Of a stretch of DNA of 5,474 nucleotides, positions 1 through 4,931 are shown piece after piece (position 1 is the stretch's first letter; each line of letters opens with the position of its first letter). Origin of the DNA: Dehalococcoidia bacterium (lineage in GTDB: Bacteria; Chloroflexota; Dehalococcoidia; Lucifugimonadales; JAGWBF01); the NCBI GenBank assembly GCA_021296015.1, contig JAGWBG010000120.1:1-5474 (forward strand), written 5' to 3'. The position numbers and the translations under genes are program-made. The notes below the pieces were generated by a model that saw nothing but the letters and a program-made list of their open reading frames with translations, was not told where the DNA came from and did not search any database.

Positions 1-309
1 GGCCAGGTGCATGGAGCCGCCCTTGCCTTTGCACAAGCCCGTGCGTTTCCCCAGAAGCTCCGCCATGGCTTTATTGGGGTCGCCACCCTTGGCAATGGGA
101 TGGCCGTGAGAGCGGTGGTTGCCGGTCATCCAGTCGTCGTCCCGTAGGGCCAGGCAAGCCCCCACCGCCACAGCCTCTTCACCGATGTAGGAGTGGGCAG
201 CCCCTATCATCTCGCCCCGCTCGACCATTCGTATTACTTCCTCTTCCAGGTAACGGATGCGCAACATGCGTCTCAGCATTTCTATGAGCAACCCTTTATC
301 TTCTATCAA
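1..309 (-). CDS. E1-alpha subunit of a ThDP-dependent 2-oxoacid/acetoin dehydrogenase (N-terminal 103 aa, cut by window edge)
   Basis: This is the N-terminal part of the alpha subunit of a thiamine-diphosphate dehydrogenase (pyruvate, branched-chain 2-oxoacid or acetoin type). Such a subunit pairs with an E1-beta subunit and passes the acyl group to the lipoyl E2 in a cytoplasmic complex. Visible family blocks are RIRYLEEEV (residues 17-25), HSYIGEEAVAVG (39-50), NHRSHGHPIAKGGD (64-77, with the HRxHG element) and GKGGSMHLA (95-103). The ThDP-binding GDG motif would lie beyond the edge. The frame is open to base 1. The start is TTG at 309: it is the first possible start after an in-frame TGA, and AGGAGG (315-320) sits 5 nt upstream. 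Met11 or Met15 are alternatives without a good ribosome site. It lies 123 nt downstream of the CoA-transferase on the same strand but has its own promoter. Family is secure; the substrate cannot be told from this fragment. Confidence 0.9.
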   Translation of the reverse strand, partial: MIEDKGLLIEMLRRMLRIRYLEEEVIRMVERGEMIGAAHSYIGEEAVAVGACLALRDDDWMTGNHRSHGHPIAKGGDPNKAMAELLGKRTGLCKGKGGSMHLA

Positions 310-314
310 GACAT

Positions 315-340
315 CCTCCTCACGTCAGCACCTCGTGCTG
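315..340 (-). promoter_or_regulatory. Leader palindrome and ribosome binding site of the E1-alpha gene
   Basis: CAGCAC (326-331) and GTGCTG (335-340) form a perfect 6-bp inverted repeat around a 3-nt centre. It lies inside the predicted leader, about 11 nt after the expected transcription start near 351. The AGGAGG ribosome site (315-320) begins only 5 nt after the palindrome. It could be an operator bound just downstream of the promoter, or an RNA hairpin beside the ribosome site. The sequence alone does not distinguish these. Confidence 0.5.
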
Positions 341-357
341 CAAAGGTTTGATACCGT

Positions 358-386
358 ATTATTGTCAGGTTATGTCCACAAGTCAA
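358..386 (-). promoter_or_regulatory. Sigma-70-type promoter for the E1-alpha gene
   Basis: On the minus strand TTGACT (386-381) is followed after 17 nt by AATAAT (363-358). This is a 5/6 match at each box with ideal spacing. Transcription would start near 351 and give a leader of about 42 nt. The promoter lies between the CoA-transferase stop and the E1-alpha start, so the E1-alpha gene need not depend on read-through. Confidence 0.6.
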
Positions 387-432
387 TAGATAGCATCCGG
401 GATAAAGAAAATAGCAGCTACACAGCCCGACA

Positions 433-1638
433 CTAGATAACCTTCTCCTCTGACAGGCTTCTCAGTTTCTCCTCATCATAGCCCAGCCAGGAGCCATACA
501 CCTGGATGTTGTGCTCCCCCAAGCGTGGCCCGGCGTGGGAGACCCTGCCGGGGGTCTCGCTGAACTTGGGTACTACTCCCACCATCCGGGTCCGCCCTAG
601 CTCGGGGTCGTCAATTTCGAGAATGTCCTCCCTCGCCTGGTAGTGGGGGTCCTCGACGATTTGGGCCATATCGTAGACGGGGCCTACCACGCCGCCGGCA
701 GGTACGATGGTCTCCATCACCGTTTCCAGGGGTCGTGCGCCAATCCATTCCTGAAGCTCTCGGTTGAGTTCCTGGCGGTGGGCCATCCTGGAGGCATTGT
801 CCTTGAAGCGAGGGTCAGCCAGCAACTCTGTCAGCCCCATGGCCTTCACCAGCACTTCCCAGGTGCTCTGGGACGTAGCGGAAAGTCCCAGCCAGTGCCC
901 GTCGCCGGTCTTGTAGAGGTTCCTGGGGGCCGCATCGGGGAAATCGTTGCCCACGCGCTCTCGCACGATATTGAGCAGGTCATAGATGGTCACGTGGGGG
1001 ATGCACAGGCGGAACAAGGGTTCAAAGAGACTCATATCAATAACTTGCCCCGACTTGCCGCCCAGTGCATCCCGGTGATAGAGGGCCATCATGGCGGACA
1101 AGGCGCCGAAAGTTCCCGCCACTTCGTCTGCCATAGGTACGGGGGGCAGGACCGGTGGAGTGTCCGGGAACCCGGTCATCCCAATCATGCCGCTCATACA
1201 TTCGGCGATGGTCCCGAAGCCGGCGCGGTCTCTGTAAGGCCCCGTCTGTCCGAAGCCGGAGAAGCGCACTACCACCAGACGCGAGTTGACACGGAACAGG
1301 TCATCCGGGCCAAGCCCCCATCCTTCAAGGGTGTCCGGCCGGAAGCCCTCCACCATCAAATCGGCCTGGGCTGCCAGTTCTTTCAGTATGTTCTGGCCTT
1401 GGGGGAGCCTCAAGTCCAGGGTGACGGACTTCTTGTTTCGTGAGTGGACTTTCCACCAGAGTGACACGCCATCCACGAAGGGTCCCCAGTTGCGGAGGGG
1501 GTCTCCACCGGTGGGTCGCTCCACCTTGATTACCTCCGCTCCGAAGTCCGCCATCAAGCTGGTAGCGGTCCCTCCTGCGACTATGGTGGAAAGGTCCAGC
1601 ACTTTCACGCCGTTCAGCGGCCCTGAATGTTCCATCAT
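433..1638 (-). CDS. CaiB/BaiF (family III) CoA-transferase, formyl-CoA transferase-like
   Basis: A cytoplasmic family III CoA-transferase, which moves CoA between an acyl-CoA and a free carboxylic acid through an enzyme-bound aspartyl anhydride. The protein is 401 aa from the chosen start, a normal length. The N-terminal block GVKVLDLSTIVAGGTATSLM, then DFGAEVIKVE, RNKKSVTLDL and SGFGQTGPYRDRAGF are typical. The likely catalytic aspartate is in PMADEVAG, residue 171 here, close to Asp169 of oxalate formyl-CoA transferase. A further start at 1662 would add 8 residues, but those codons contain the GGAGG ribosome site (1648-1652), which lies 9 nt before the ATG at 1636-1638; I therefore choose 1638. 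The stop is TAG at 433-435. Substrates in this family cannot be read from sequence. The nearby dehydrogenase gene suggests organic-acid catabolism, but only by proximity. Confidence 0.93.
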   Translation of the reverse strand: MMEHSGPLNGVKVLDLSTIVAGGTATSLMADFGAEVIKVERPTGGDPLRNWGPFVDGVSLWWKVHSRNKKSVTLDLRLPQGQNILKELAAQADLMVEGFRPDTLEGWGLGPDDLFRVNSRLVVVRFSGFGQTGPYRDRAGFGTIAECMSGMIGMTGFPDTPPVLPPVPMADEVAGTFGALSAMMALYHRDALGGKSGQVIDMSLFEPLFRLCIPHVTIYDLLNIVRERVGNDFPDAAPRNLYKTGDGHWLGLSATSQSTWEVLVKAMGLTELLADPRFKDNASRMAHRQELNRELQEWIGARPLETVMETIVPAGGVVGPVYDMAQIVEDPHYQAREDILEIDDPELGRTRMVGVVPKFSETPGRVSHAGPRLGEHNIQVYGSWLGYDEEKLRSLSEEKVI

Positions 1639-1708
1639 GGTATATAACCTCCGGGTGAGCATTACGCGTTAGACGGCCCTTGAGGGGAGGAATCCATTTC
1701 AAGGTAAG

Positions 1709-1717
1709 ATTATATCA
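1709..1717 (-). promoter_or_regulatory. Extended -10 promoter for the CoA-transferase gene
   Basis: The minus strand reads TGATATAAT here: a perfect TATAAT (1714-1709) preceded by the extended -10 element TGn. No good -35 box lies 16-18 nt upstream, which is common for extended -10 promoters. Transcription would start near 1702, about 64 nt before the chosen start codon. Confidence 0.5.
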
Positions 1718-1801
1718 GAGTACAGGTAGGTACACTCGACGTTCTTGACGACCTTCAGGACCACGGAAACACACGTTGGGAATACCGTGGCGCTGCCAAT
1801 C

Positions 1802-1831
1802 TTGACTCGTGTACCAATAGAGATTTATAAT
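1802..1831 (+). promoter_or_regulatory. Strong sigma-70-type promoter for the hesB-ygfZ pair
   Basis: TTGACT (1802-1807) is followed after 18 nt by a perfect TATAAT (1826-1831). The expected start is near 1838, giving a leader of about 42 nt before the ATG at 1880. It is the best promoter match in the window and probably drives both Fe-S genes. An 8-bp direct repeat flanks the -10 box and is listed separately. Confidence 0.7.
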
Positions 1832-1846
1832 TGCACCAACCAATAG
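1813..1846 (+). repeat. Direct repeat ACCAATAG flanking the -10 box
   Basis: ACCAATAG occurs at 1813-1820, within the promoter spacer, and again at 1839-1846, just after the expected transcription start. The copies are identical and 26 nt apart start to start, about two and a half helical turns. The position is suitable for a repressor. It does not match the dyad known for IscR-type regulators, so no regulator is named. Confidence 0.4.
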
Positions 1847-1879
1847 TGGCAGGGTGCCCAGGCCTGACAGGAGGACACT

Positions 1880-2242
1880 ATGACGACAGCTTACTACGCT
1901 GAGGACGGTACACTAACCATTAGCATTACTGAGAAGGCAGCGAAAATGCTGAGGAACTTCGCCAGAAAAGAGGGGTTGGATGACGAGTTCGGCGTGAAAG
2001 TTGGTGTCAAGGGGGGCGGTTGCTCGGGTCTGCTGTATACCCTCAGCATTGAGAAGGAGGCAGGCCTCAACGATAAAGTCATTGACAACAACGGCGTTAA
2101 AGTCTTCATAGATAAGAAGAGCTACATCTTCCTGGCAGGCACGGAGCTTGACTTCTCCGACGGTCTGAACGGCAAGGGGTTCGTGTTCCAGAACCCCAAT
2201 GCCACCAAGACCTGTGGCTGCGGCAACTCCTTCGGCGTCTAA
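1880..2242 (+). CDS. A-type iron-sulfur carrier protein (HesB/IscA/ErpA family)
   Basis: A 120-aa cytoplasmic carrier that takes iron-sulfur clusters from a scaffold and delivers them to apo-proteins. The three family cysteines are present: Cys48 in GGGCSG, and Cys112 and Cys114 in TCGCGNSF. The C-terminal run from Phe101 to Phe118 fits the HesB signature, with NPN before the CxC. Length is slightly above the usual 105-115 aa because of about ten residues before the conserved core (LTISITEKAAKML). The start is firm: AGGAGG (1869-1874) lies 5 nt before the ATG. It is the first gene after the 1802-1831 promoter and is followed 90 nt later by a YgfZ/GcvT-family gene on the same strand, which supports a Fe-S maturation role. 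Whether it is closer to IscA, ErpA or SufA cannot be settled by eye, so I give no symbol. Confidence 0.95.
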   Translation: MTTAYYAEDGTLTISITEKAAKMLRNFARKEGLDDEFGVKVGVKGGGCSGLLYTLSIEKEAGLNDKVIDNNGVKVFIDKKSYIFLAGTELDFSDGLNGKGFVFQNPNATKTCGCGNSFGV

Positions 2243-2269
2243 TCTTGAAGCGGCTTTAGCGGACCTCAG

Positions 2270-2300
2270 TACGTCGCCTGTGCCGGAGCAAGGCGACGTA
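2270..2300 (+). repeat. Intercistronic hairpin between hesB and ygfZ
   Basis: TACGTCGCCT (2270-2279) pairs perfectly with AGGCGACGTA (2291-2300). After a bulged G (2280), TGC (2281-2283) pairs with GCA (2288-2290) around a CGGA tetraloop, giving 13 bp in all. It begins 27 nt after the hesB stop and ends 22 nt before the ygfZ ribosome site. No run of T follows, so it is not a standard intrinsic terminator. An mRNA-stability element, partial attenuator or processing site is possible. Confidence 0.6.
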
Positions 2301-2332
2301 ACTAATCTTATCCAGGTAAACCGGAGGGACTC

Positions 2333-3415
2333 ATGGCAGGGCGGCGGACACCCCTCTATAACGCTACGGCCAGGCAAGGCGCTAGTTTCGGTGATTGGGC
2401 GGGATGGGAACTGCCCGCCTCTTACGGCGATTTGCTTGCGGAGTATAAGGCCGCTTGTGATGGCGATGCCGACCACGATTCCTCCTATATGGGCAGGGTC
2501 AAAGGCACAGGGGAGGATGTTCTGGACCTGCTTCACCGCCTCTCCACCAACGCGGTCGTGTCCTTGGAGGCTGGGCAGGGCGCACCCACTGTCCTAACTA
2601 CCGACCGGGGACGAATCCTGGACCTTATAACAGTCCTCAATCTCGGCGACCACATTCAGCTCCTCACCGGACCCCAGGCTAGCCAAGATGTGATCGAGTG
2701 GATTGATAAGTATACCATTGTGGACGACGTGGAGTTTGAGGATGTCACCTCCAGCACCGCGATGGTCTCTGTGATAGGACCAAAAGGCCCGGACATCCTC
2801 GGCAGTCTTGCGGGCATTGAGTTGGGTACTTTCGCACCCCACCAGTCGGCCAGGGTTGCCATCGCCGGAGCGGAGGGCTACATAGTAAGAAGAGACCTGG
2901 CCGACCTGACCAGGTGTGAGGTAGTGGTTAAGTCGCATGACTCCGAAATGGTGTGGCAAGAGATTATTGGCGTTGGGGTCACACCTGTAGGCCTGGAAGT
3001 ATCCGAGGTGCTGCGGGTGGAGAGAGCGTTACCCGGCCACGACGGGGAGCTGGGAGAGTCCTACAACCCTCTGGAAACGGGTCTTTGGGGTTCCATCAGC
3101 TTTACAAAGGGGTGCTACATTGGGCAGGAGGTCATTGCTCGGCTGGATACCTACCAGAAGGTGCAGAAGCATCTGGTATCCTTTAGCTTCTCTCCCGATG
3201 CCAGAATAGAAGCAGGAATTAAGTTGGCTAAAGAAGGCAGGGAAGTAGGCCAGGTTACGTCGGTGGTGAAAGTGCCTACAACCGGTGAGCTAATTGGGTT
3301 GGGCTACGTGAGGAAGGAGGCCGCCGAAGTAGGGACCCAAATCAGTCTCGCCGAGGAAGCGGGTTCCTGGGCGAAGGTGGAAGCCCAAGCCCTGCCTTTC
3401 GGCCCGGGCGGGTAA
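2333..3415 (+). CDS. ygfZ: YgfZ/IBA57-type folate-binding protein of the GcvT superfamily
   Basis: A 360-aa aminomethyltransferase-fold protein. YgfZ and its eukaryotic relative IBA57 use tetrahydrofolate to help build or repair [4Fe-4S] clusters in enzymes such as radical-SAM tRNA-modifying proteins. The defining motif KGCYIGQE is at residues 259-266 (Cys261), followed by an Arg at 270. Upstream blocks are TTDRGRILDLITVL (89-102), RVERALPG (228-235) and NPLE (245-248). The N terminus is strikingly GcvT-like: TPLYNATARQGASF (6-19) and WAGWELP (22-28), with SSYMG (50-54) where GcvT has SHMG. The length (360) is nearer to GcvT (about 364) than to E. coli YgfZ (326). GGAGG (2323-2327) 5 nt before the ATG fixes the start. 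The neighbouring A-type carrier gene argues for the Fe-S role over glycine cleavage, as do the KGCYIGQE motif and the absence of gcvH or gcvP here. Confidence 0.88.
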   Translation: MAGRRTPLYNATARQGASFGDWAGWELPASYGDLLAEYKAACDGDADHDSSYMGRVKGTGEDVLDLLHRLSTNAVVSLEAGQGAPTVLTTDRGRILDLITVLNLGDHIQLLTGPQASQDVIEWIDKYTIVDDVEFEDVTSSTAMVSVIGPKGPDILGSLAGIELGTFAPHQSARVAIAGAEGYIVRRDLADLTRCEVVVKSHDSEMVWQEIIGVGVTPVGLEVSEVLRVERALPGHDGELGESYNPLETGLWGSISFTKGCYIGQEVIARLDTYQKVQKHLVSFSFSPDARIEAGIKLAKEGREVGQVTSVVKVPTTGELIGLGYVRKEAAEVGTQISLAEEAGSWAKVEAQALPFGPGG

Positions 3416-3429
3416 GGGCATACGCCGCC

Positions 3430-3500
3430 TCGTTCTCTTCTCCTCCACCTCCACCCACGATTCTCCCCCCGCTTCTCCGCTGTCACCTCCGCTTCCACTC
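3430..3500 (+). other. Pyrimidine-rich tract downstream of ygfZ
   Basis: Counting bases, 59 of 71 are C or T, with CTCC and CTCCAC-like words recurring and one uninterrupted 14-nt pyrimidine run. The complement is a G- and A-rich strand. It is not a perfect tandem repeat. It could be a Rho-related untranslated tail or decayed sequence, but nothing in it identifies a function. Confidence 0.45.
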
Positions 3501-3570
3501 ATCATGCCCGCGCCTTCTCCGACACCCCCACGAAAGTCGAAGACTCGCCGGGGAGAGCGGGCTATATCAG

Positions 3571-3833
3571 GTGGATTCCCGCTTTCTGAGGCTTTTGCAC
3601 AACCTCATACCCCTTGAACGCTTGATATACATTGTCATTCCGAGGAACCCTTCGGCTGCGCTCAGGATAAGCTCAGCGACCAGGAATCTAGGACGTGTTG
3701 ACACTAATGGCTGGGGCAAGGTGATAACAAGAATTGCCCCTATACTCGTCATTCCGAACCCCGTATCGAGCACTAGGCAGGCTTTGAGCCGGAATCTATA
3801 TCCCCGGCTTTGGATTCCGGCGTAGGCCGGAAT
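3571..3833. repeat. Cluster of degenerate REP-like palindromic units
   Basis: Four pieces carry the ATTCC/GGAAT ends typical of dispersed bacterial palindromes. A half unit TGGATTCCCGC starts at 3572. Unit 1 (3634-3690) and unit 2 (3748-3798) both begin GTCATTCCGA and end GGAATCTA. A compact hairpin has ATTCCGGC (3814-3821), loop GTAG and GCCGGAAT (3826-3833). GCCGGAATC at 3788-3796 can pair instead with GATTCCGGC at 3813-3821, so two folds compete. Unit 1 has a longer centre with GCTCAG twice (3660 and 3671). Minus-strand translation gives GIPAYAGIQSRG, a peptide often seen when such repeats are miscalled as genes. Confidence 0.75.
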
Positions 3834-3851
3834 GCCGACCCGCGTGAGGAG

Positions 3852-3917
3852 GGCAGGTGTGAGAGCGAGAGTAGCAGACTCAGACAAACTCTGAGTTTTA
3901 CACTCGCCTCACCCGCT
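3852..3917 (+). repeat. Two-tier imperfect hairpin, possible weak terminator
   Basis: The inner stem is ACTCAGA (3878-3884) and TCTGAGT (3890-3896) around CAAAC, with TTTT at 3896-3899. The outer stem pairs GCGAG (3865-3869) with CTCGC (3903-3907) and GTGA (3859-3862) with TCAC (3909-3912). It then extends through GG/CC and GGC/GCT (the last with one G-T pair), with single-base bulges. The inner part looks like a short, AT-leaning terminator reading rightward, but the outer arms are not part of a normal terminator. Alternatives are a structured RNA or a miniature inverted-repeat element. Confidence 0.5.
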
Positions 3918-3962
3918 GAATCTTCCATAAAAGTGGATAAACGTGAATCCAATTGCAACACC

Positions 3963-3990
3963 TTGATGTTCCCTGCTGTGCTATTATATT
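3963..3990 (+). promoter_or_regulatory. Promoter for the maoC pair and probably plsX
   Basis: TTGATG (3963-3968) is followed after 16 nt by TATATT (3985-3990). An overlapping alternative is the extended -10 form TGCTATTAT (3979-3987). Either puts the start near 3994-3997, roughly 26 nt before the ATG at 4023. It is a moderate match, supported by its place directly before the first gene of the block. Confidence 0.45.
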
Positions 3991-4022
3991 GGACATTGCT
4001 TGTGAAATAAGGAGTTGGGAAT

Positions 4023-4403
4023 ATGTTACCTGCTCCGGGCGAGGAGCTAAATTTGGGCCGGTGGGTTGTGGACGATGAATTCGTACAGGAGTACCTTGGG
4101 GCCGTGGAAGACAGCTCCCCAATTTATCGGGAGGTAGACGCGGTCCCCCCCCTGGCTCTCGCCGCCCGCGCGCTGGGTGCGCTGCTCGAAGAGTTATCCC
4201 TGCCCCCGGGGGCTATTCACGGGGCCCAGGAGCTTGATTGCAGGCGGATGGTGCGGCATGGGGAGGAAGTATCCTGCATCGCCAGGCCTTCCCGTCCCAT
4301 GCGTCGGGGTGATTGGCAGTTCGTGACATTCGATTTCACACTCTACGGGGCCAACGATGAGCCTGTGGTTAGCGGCAAGAGTACCGTTTTAATTCCGGGG
4401 TGA
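4023..4403 (+). CDS. MaoC-like N-domain dehydratase subunit (FAS1-type dehydratase N domain, non-catalytic partner)
   Basis: A 126-aa hot-dog fold protein resembling the N-terminal domain of double hot-dog MaoC hydratases and the HadA/HadC subunits of mycobacterial (3R)-hydroxyacyl-ACP dehydratase. Visible blocks are VPPLALAA (41-48), GAIHGAQELD (63-72), RRMVRHGEEV (74-83), RRGDWQFVTFDF (94-105) and SGKSTVLIP (117-125). It has no DxxxxH catalytic pair, so it should need the next protein for activity, probably shaping the acyl-chain site. AAGGAG (4009-4014) lies 8 nt before the ATG. Its TGA overlaps the GTG start of the next gene by 4 nt, which indicates translational coupling and equal amounts of the two subunits. 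The family call rests on motifs recognised by eye; acyl-ACP versus acyl-CoA as substrate is open. Confidence 0.8.
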   Translation: MLPAPGEELNLGRWVVDDEFVQEYLGAVEDSSPIYREVDAVPPLALAARALGALLEELSLPPGAIHGAQELDCRRMVRHGEEVSCIARPSRPMRRGDWQFVTFDFTLYGANDEPVVSGKSTVLIPG

Positions 4404-4837
4404 GGGATGAGTGCGAGATGAGTGTTCGAAGCGATTCGATGCCCCTGCCTACCCTAGAGAAGGCCATAACCCAAAATGGAATCACCGACTACGCCCATGC
4501 CTCGGGTGACCACAACCCCCTGCACCTGGACCCCGAATTCGCATCCTCAACCCGGTTTGGGGGAATCATCGCTCACGGTATGCTCACGCTTGCCTATATC
4601 TCCGAGATGATGACCCTCGCCTTTGGCCGAAGCTGGCTGGAGGGTGGAAGACTGAAAGTACGGTTCAAGGGTGCTGCTTATCCTGGAGACACAGTACGGA
4701 CCTGGGGAAGGGTAGTCAAGGATGAATCAGACTCCGGTTCGCGTCTCATAGAGTGCGCCATAGGCCTGAGCAATAGCCGTGGAGAGGAGCTAATCACCGG
4801 AGTGGCTACTATTACTCAATCCGCCTACGGCGGATGA
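4400..4837 (+). CDS. MaoC-like catalytic dehydratase/hydratase subunit (HadB-like)
   Basis: A 145-aa hot-dog protein of the (R)-specific enoyl hydratase / 3-hydroxyacyl dehydratase family. The hydratase-2 motif is complete: ASGDHNPLHLD at 34-44, with catalytic Asp37 and His42 at the same 5-residue spacing as Asp31 and His36 in known (R)-hydratases. It is followed by GGIIAHGML (54-62) and RFKGAAYPGDTVRTWG (88-103). With the preceding N-domain protein it should form a heterodimer that removes or adds water at the 2,3 position of acyl-ACP or acyl-CoA. The GTG start at 4400 gives the 4-nt GTGA overlap but has no clear ribosome site. ATG at 4418 (139 aa) is a fair alternative, and the conserved region begins only near residue 15. 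The gene just downstream is plsX, which favours a role in fatty-acid synthesis over degradation. Confidence 0.88.
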   Translation: MRDECEMSVRSDSMPLPTLEKAITQNGITDYAHASGDHNPLHLDPEFASSTRFGGIIAHGMLTLAYISEMMTLAFGRSWLEGGRLKVRFKGAAYPGDTVRTWGRVVKDESDSGSRLIECAIGLSNSRGEELITGVATITQSAYGG

Positions 4838-4840
4838 TTG
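4817..4840 (+). repeat. Hairpin over the stop codon of the catalytic maoC gene
   Basis: ATCCGCC (4819-4825) and GGCGGAT (4829-4835) make a perfect 7-bp stem around TAC. CAAT and ATTG outside it can add pairs with a small bulge. The stop TGA (4835-4837) lies at the foot of the stem. No T-run follows, so termination before plsX is unlikely. Stem and loop resemble the REP hairpin at 3814-3833, so it may be a related unit that now encodes the last residues of the protein. Confidence 0.5.
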
Positions 4841-4931
4841 TCACATACATCCATGTGGATACCTGGATTCATTGAAAAGGTCTCTATGTGTCTCCGTGGA
4901 TAATCAACTGTGTGGAAAGGGGAAGAGACAC

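Larger units (their letters stand above)
3416..4022. other. 607-nt stretch without a gene: pyrimidine tract, REP-like cluster, long hairpin, promoter
   Basis: No open frame here has both a ribosome site and recognisable protein. Frames on either strand across 3567-3887 merely translate palindromic repeats. Region by region there is a pyrimidine-rich tract (about 3430-3500), degenerate REP-like units (3571-3833), a two-tier hairpin (3852-3917) and a promoter (3963-3990). Just after the ygfZ stop, GGCGG (3407-3411) could pair with CCGCC (3425-3429) before a CT-rich run. That is a weak terminator candidate only. Confidence 0.7.

Noticed and set aside
643..1443. A 266-codon plus-strand open frame
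   Set aside because: It lies wholly antisense to the well-supported CoA-transferase gene, has no recognisable domain and reflects GC-rich codon structure on the other strand.
2270..2310. The hesB-ygfZ hairpin as an intrinsic terminator
   Set aside because: The sequence after the stem is AACTAATCTTATCC-like without a T-run, and the next gene follows within 33 nt of the stem.
1913..2536. A 207-codon minus-strand open frame across hesB and the start of ygfZ
   Set aside because: It is antisense to two real genes with clear motifs and ribosome sites, and its translation matches nothing I recognise.
3698..3728. Perfect TTGACA (3698-3703) between the REP units as a promoter
   Set aside because: The best -10 candidate is GATAAC at 19-nt spacing with only 4 of 6 matches, and no gene follows closely.
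3571..3833. The repeats as a CRISPR array
   Set aside because: Units are few, differ in length and centre, and lack regular spacers; their ends are inverted, as in REP elements.
3567..3887. A 106-codon minus-strand open frame
   Set aside because: It is a translation of the REP-like cluster; phrases such as GIPAYAGIQSRG are the usual product of miscalling these palindromes as genes.
3571..4010. Plus-strand open frames of 84 and 66 codons in the gene-free stretch
   Set aside because: They cross the repeat units and hairpin, have no good ribosome site and resemble no protein family.
4838..4931. A dedicated plsX promoter (TTGTCA at 4838 or TTGAAA at 4872)
   Set aside because: No -10 box lies at workable spacing; GATAAT at 4899 is 21 nt from TTGAAA, which is too far.
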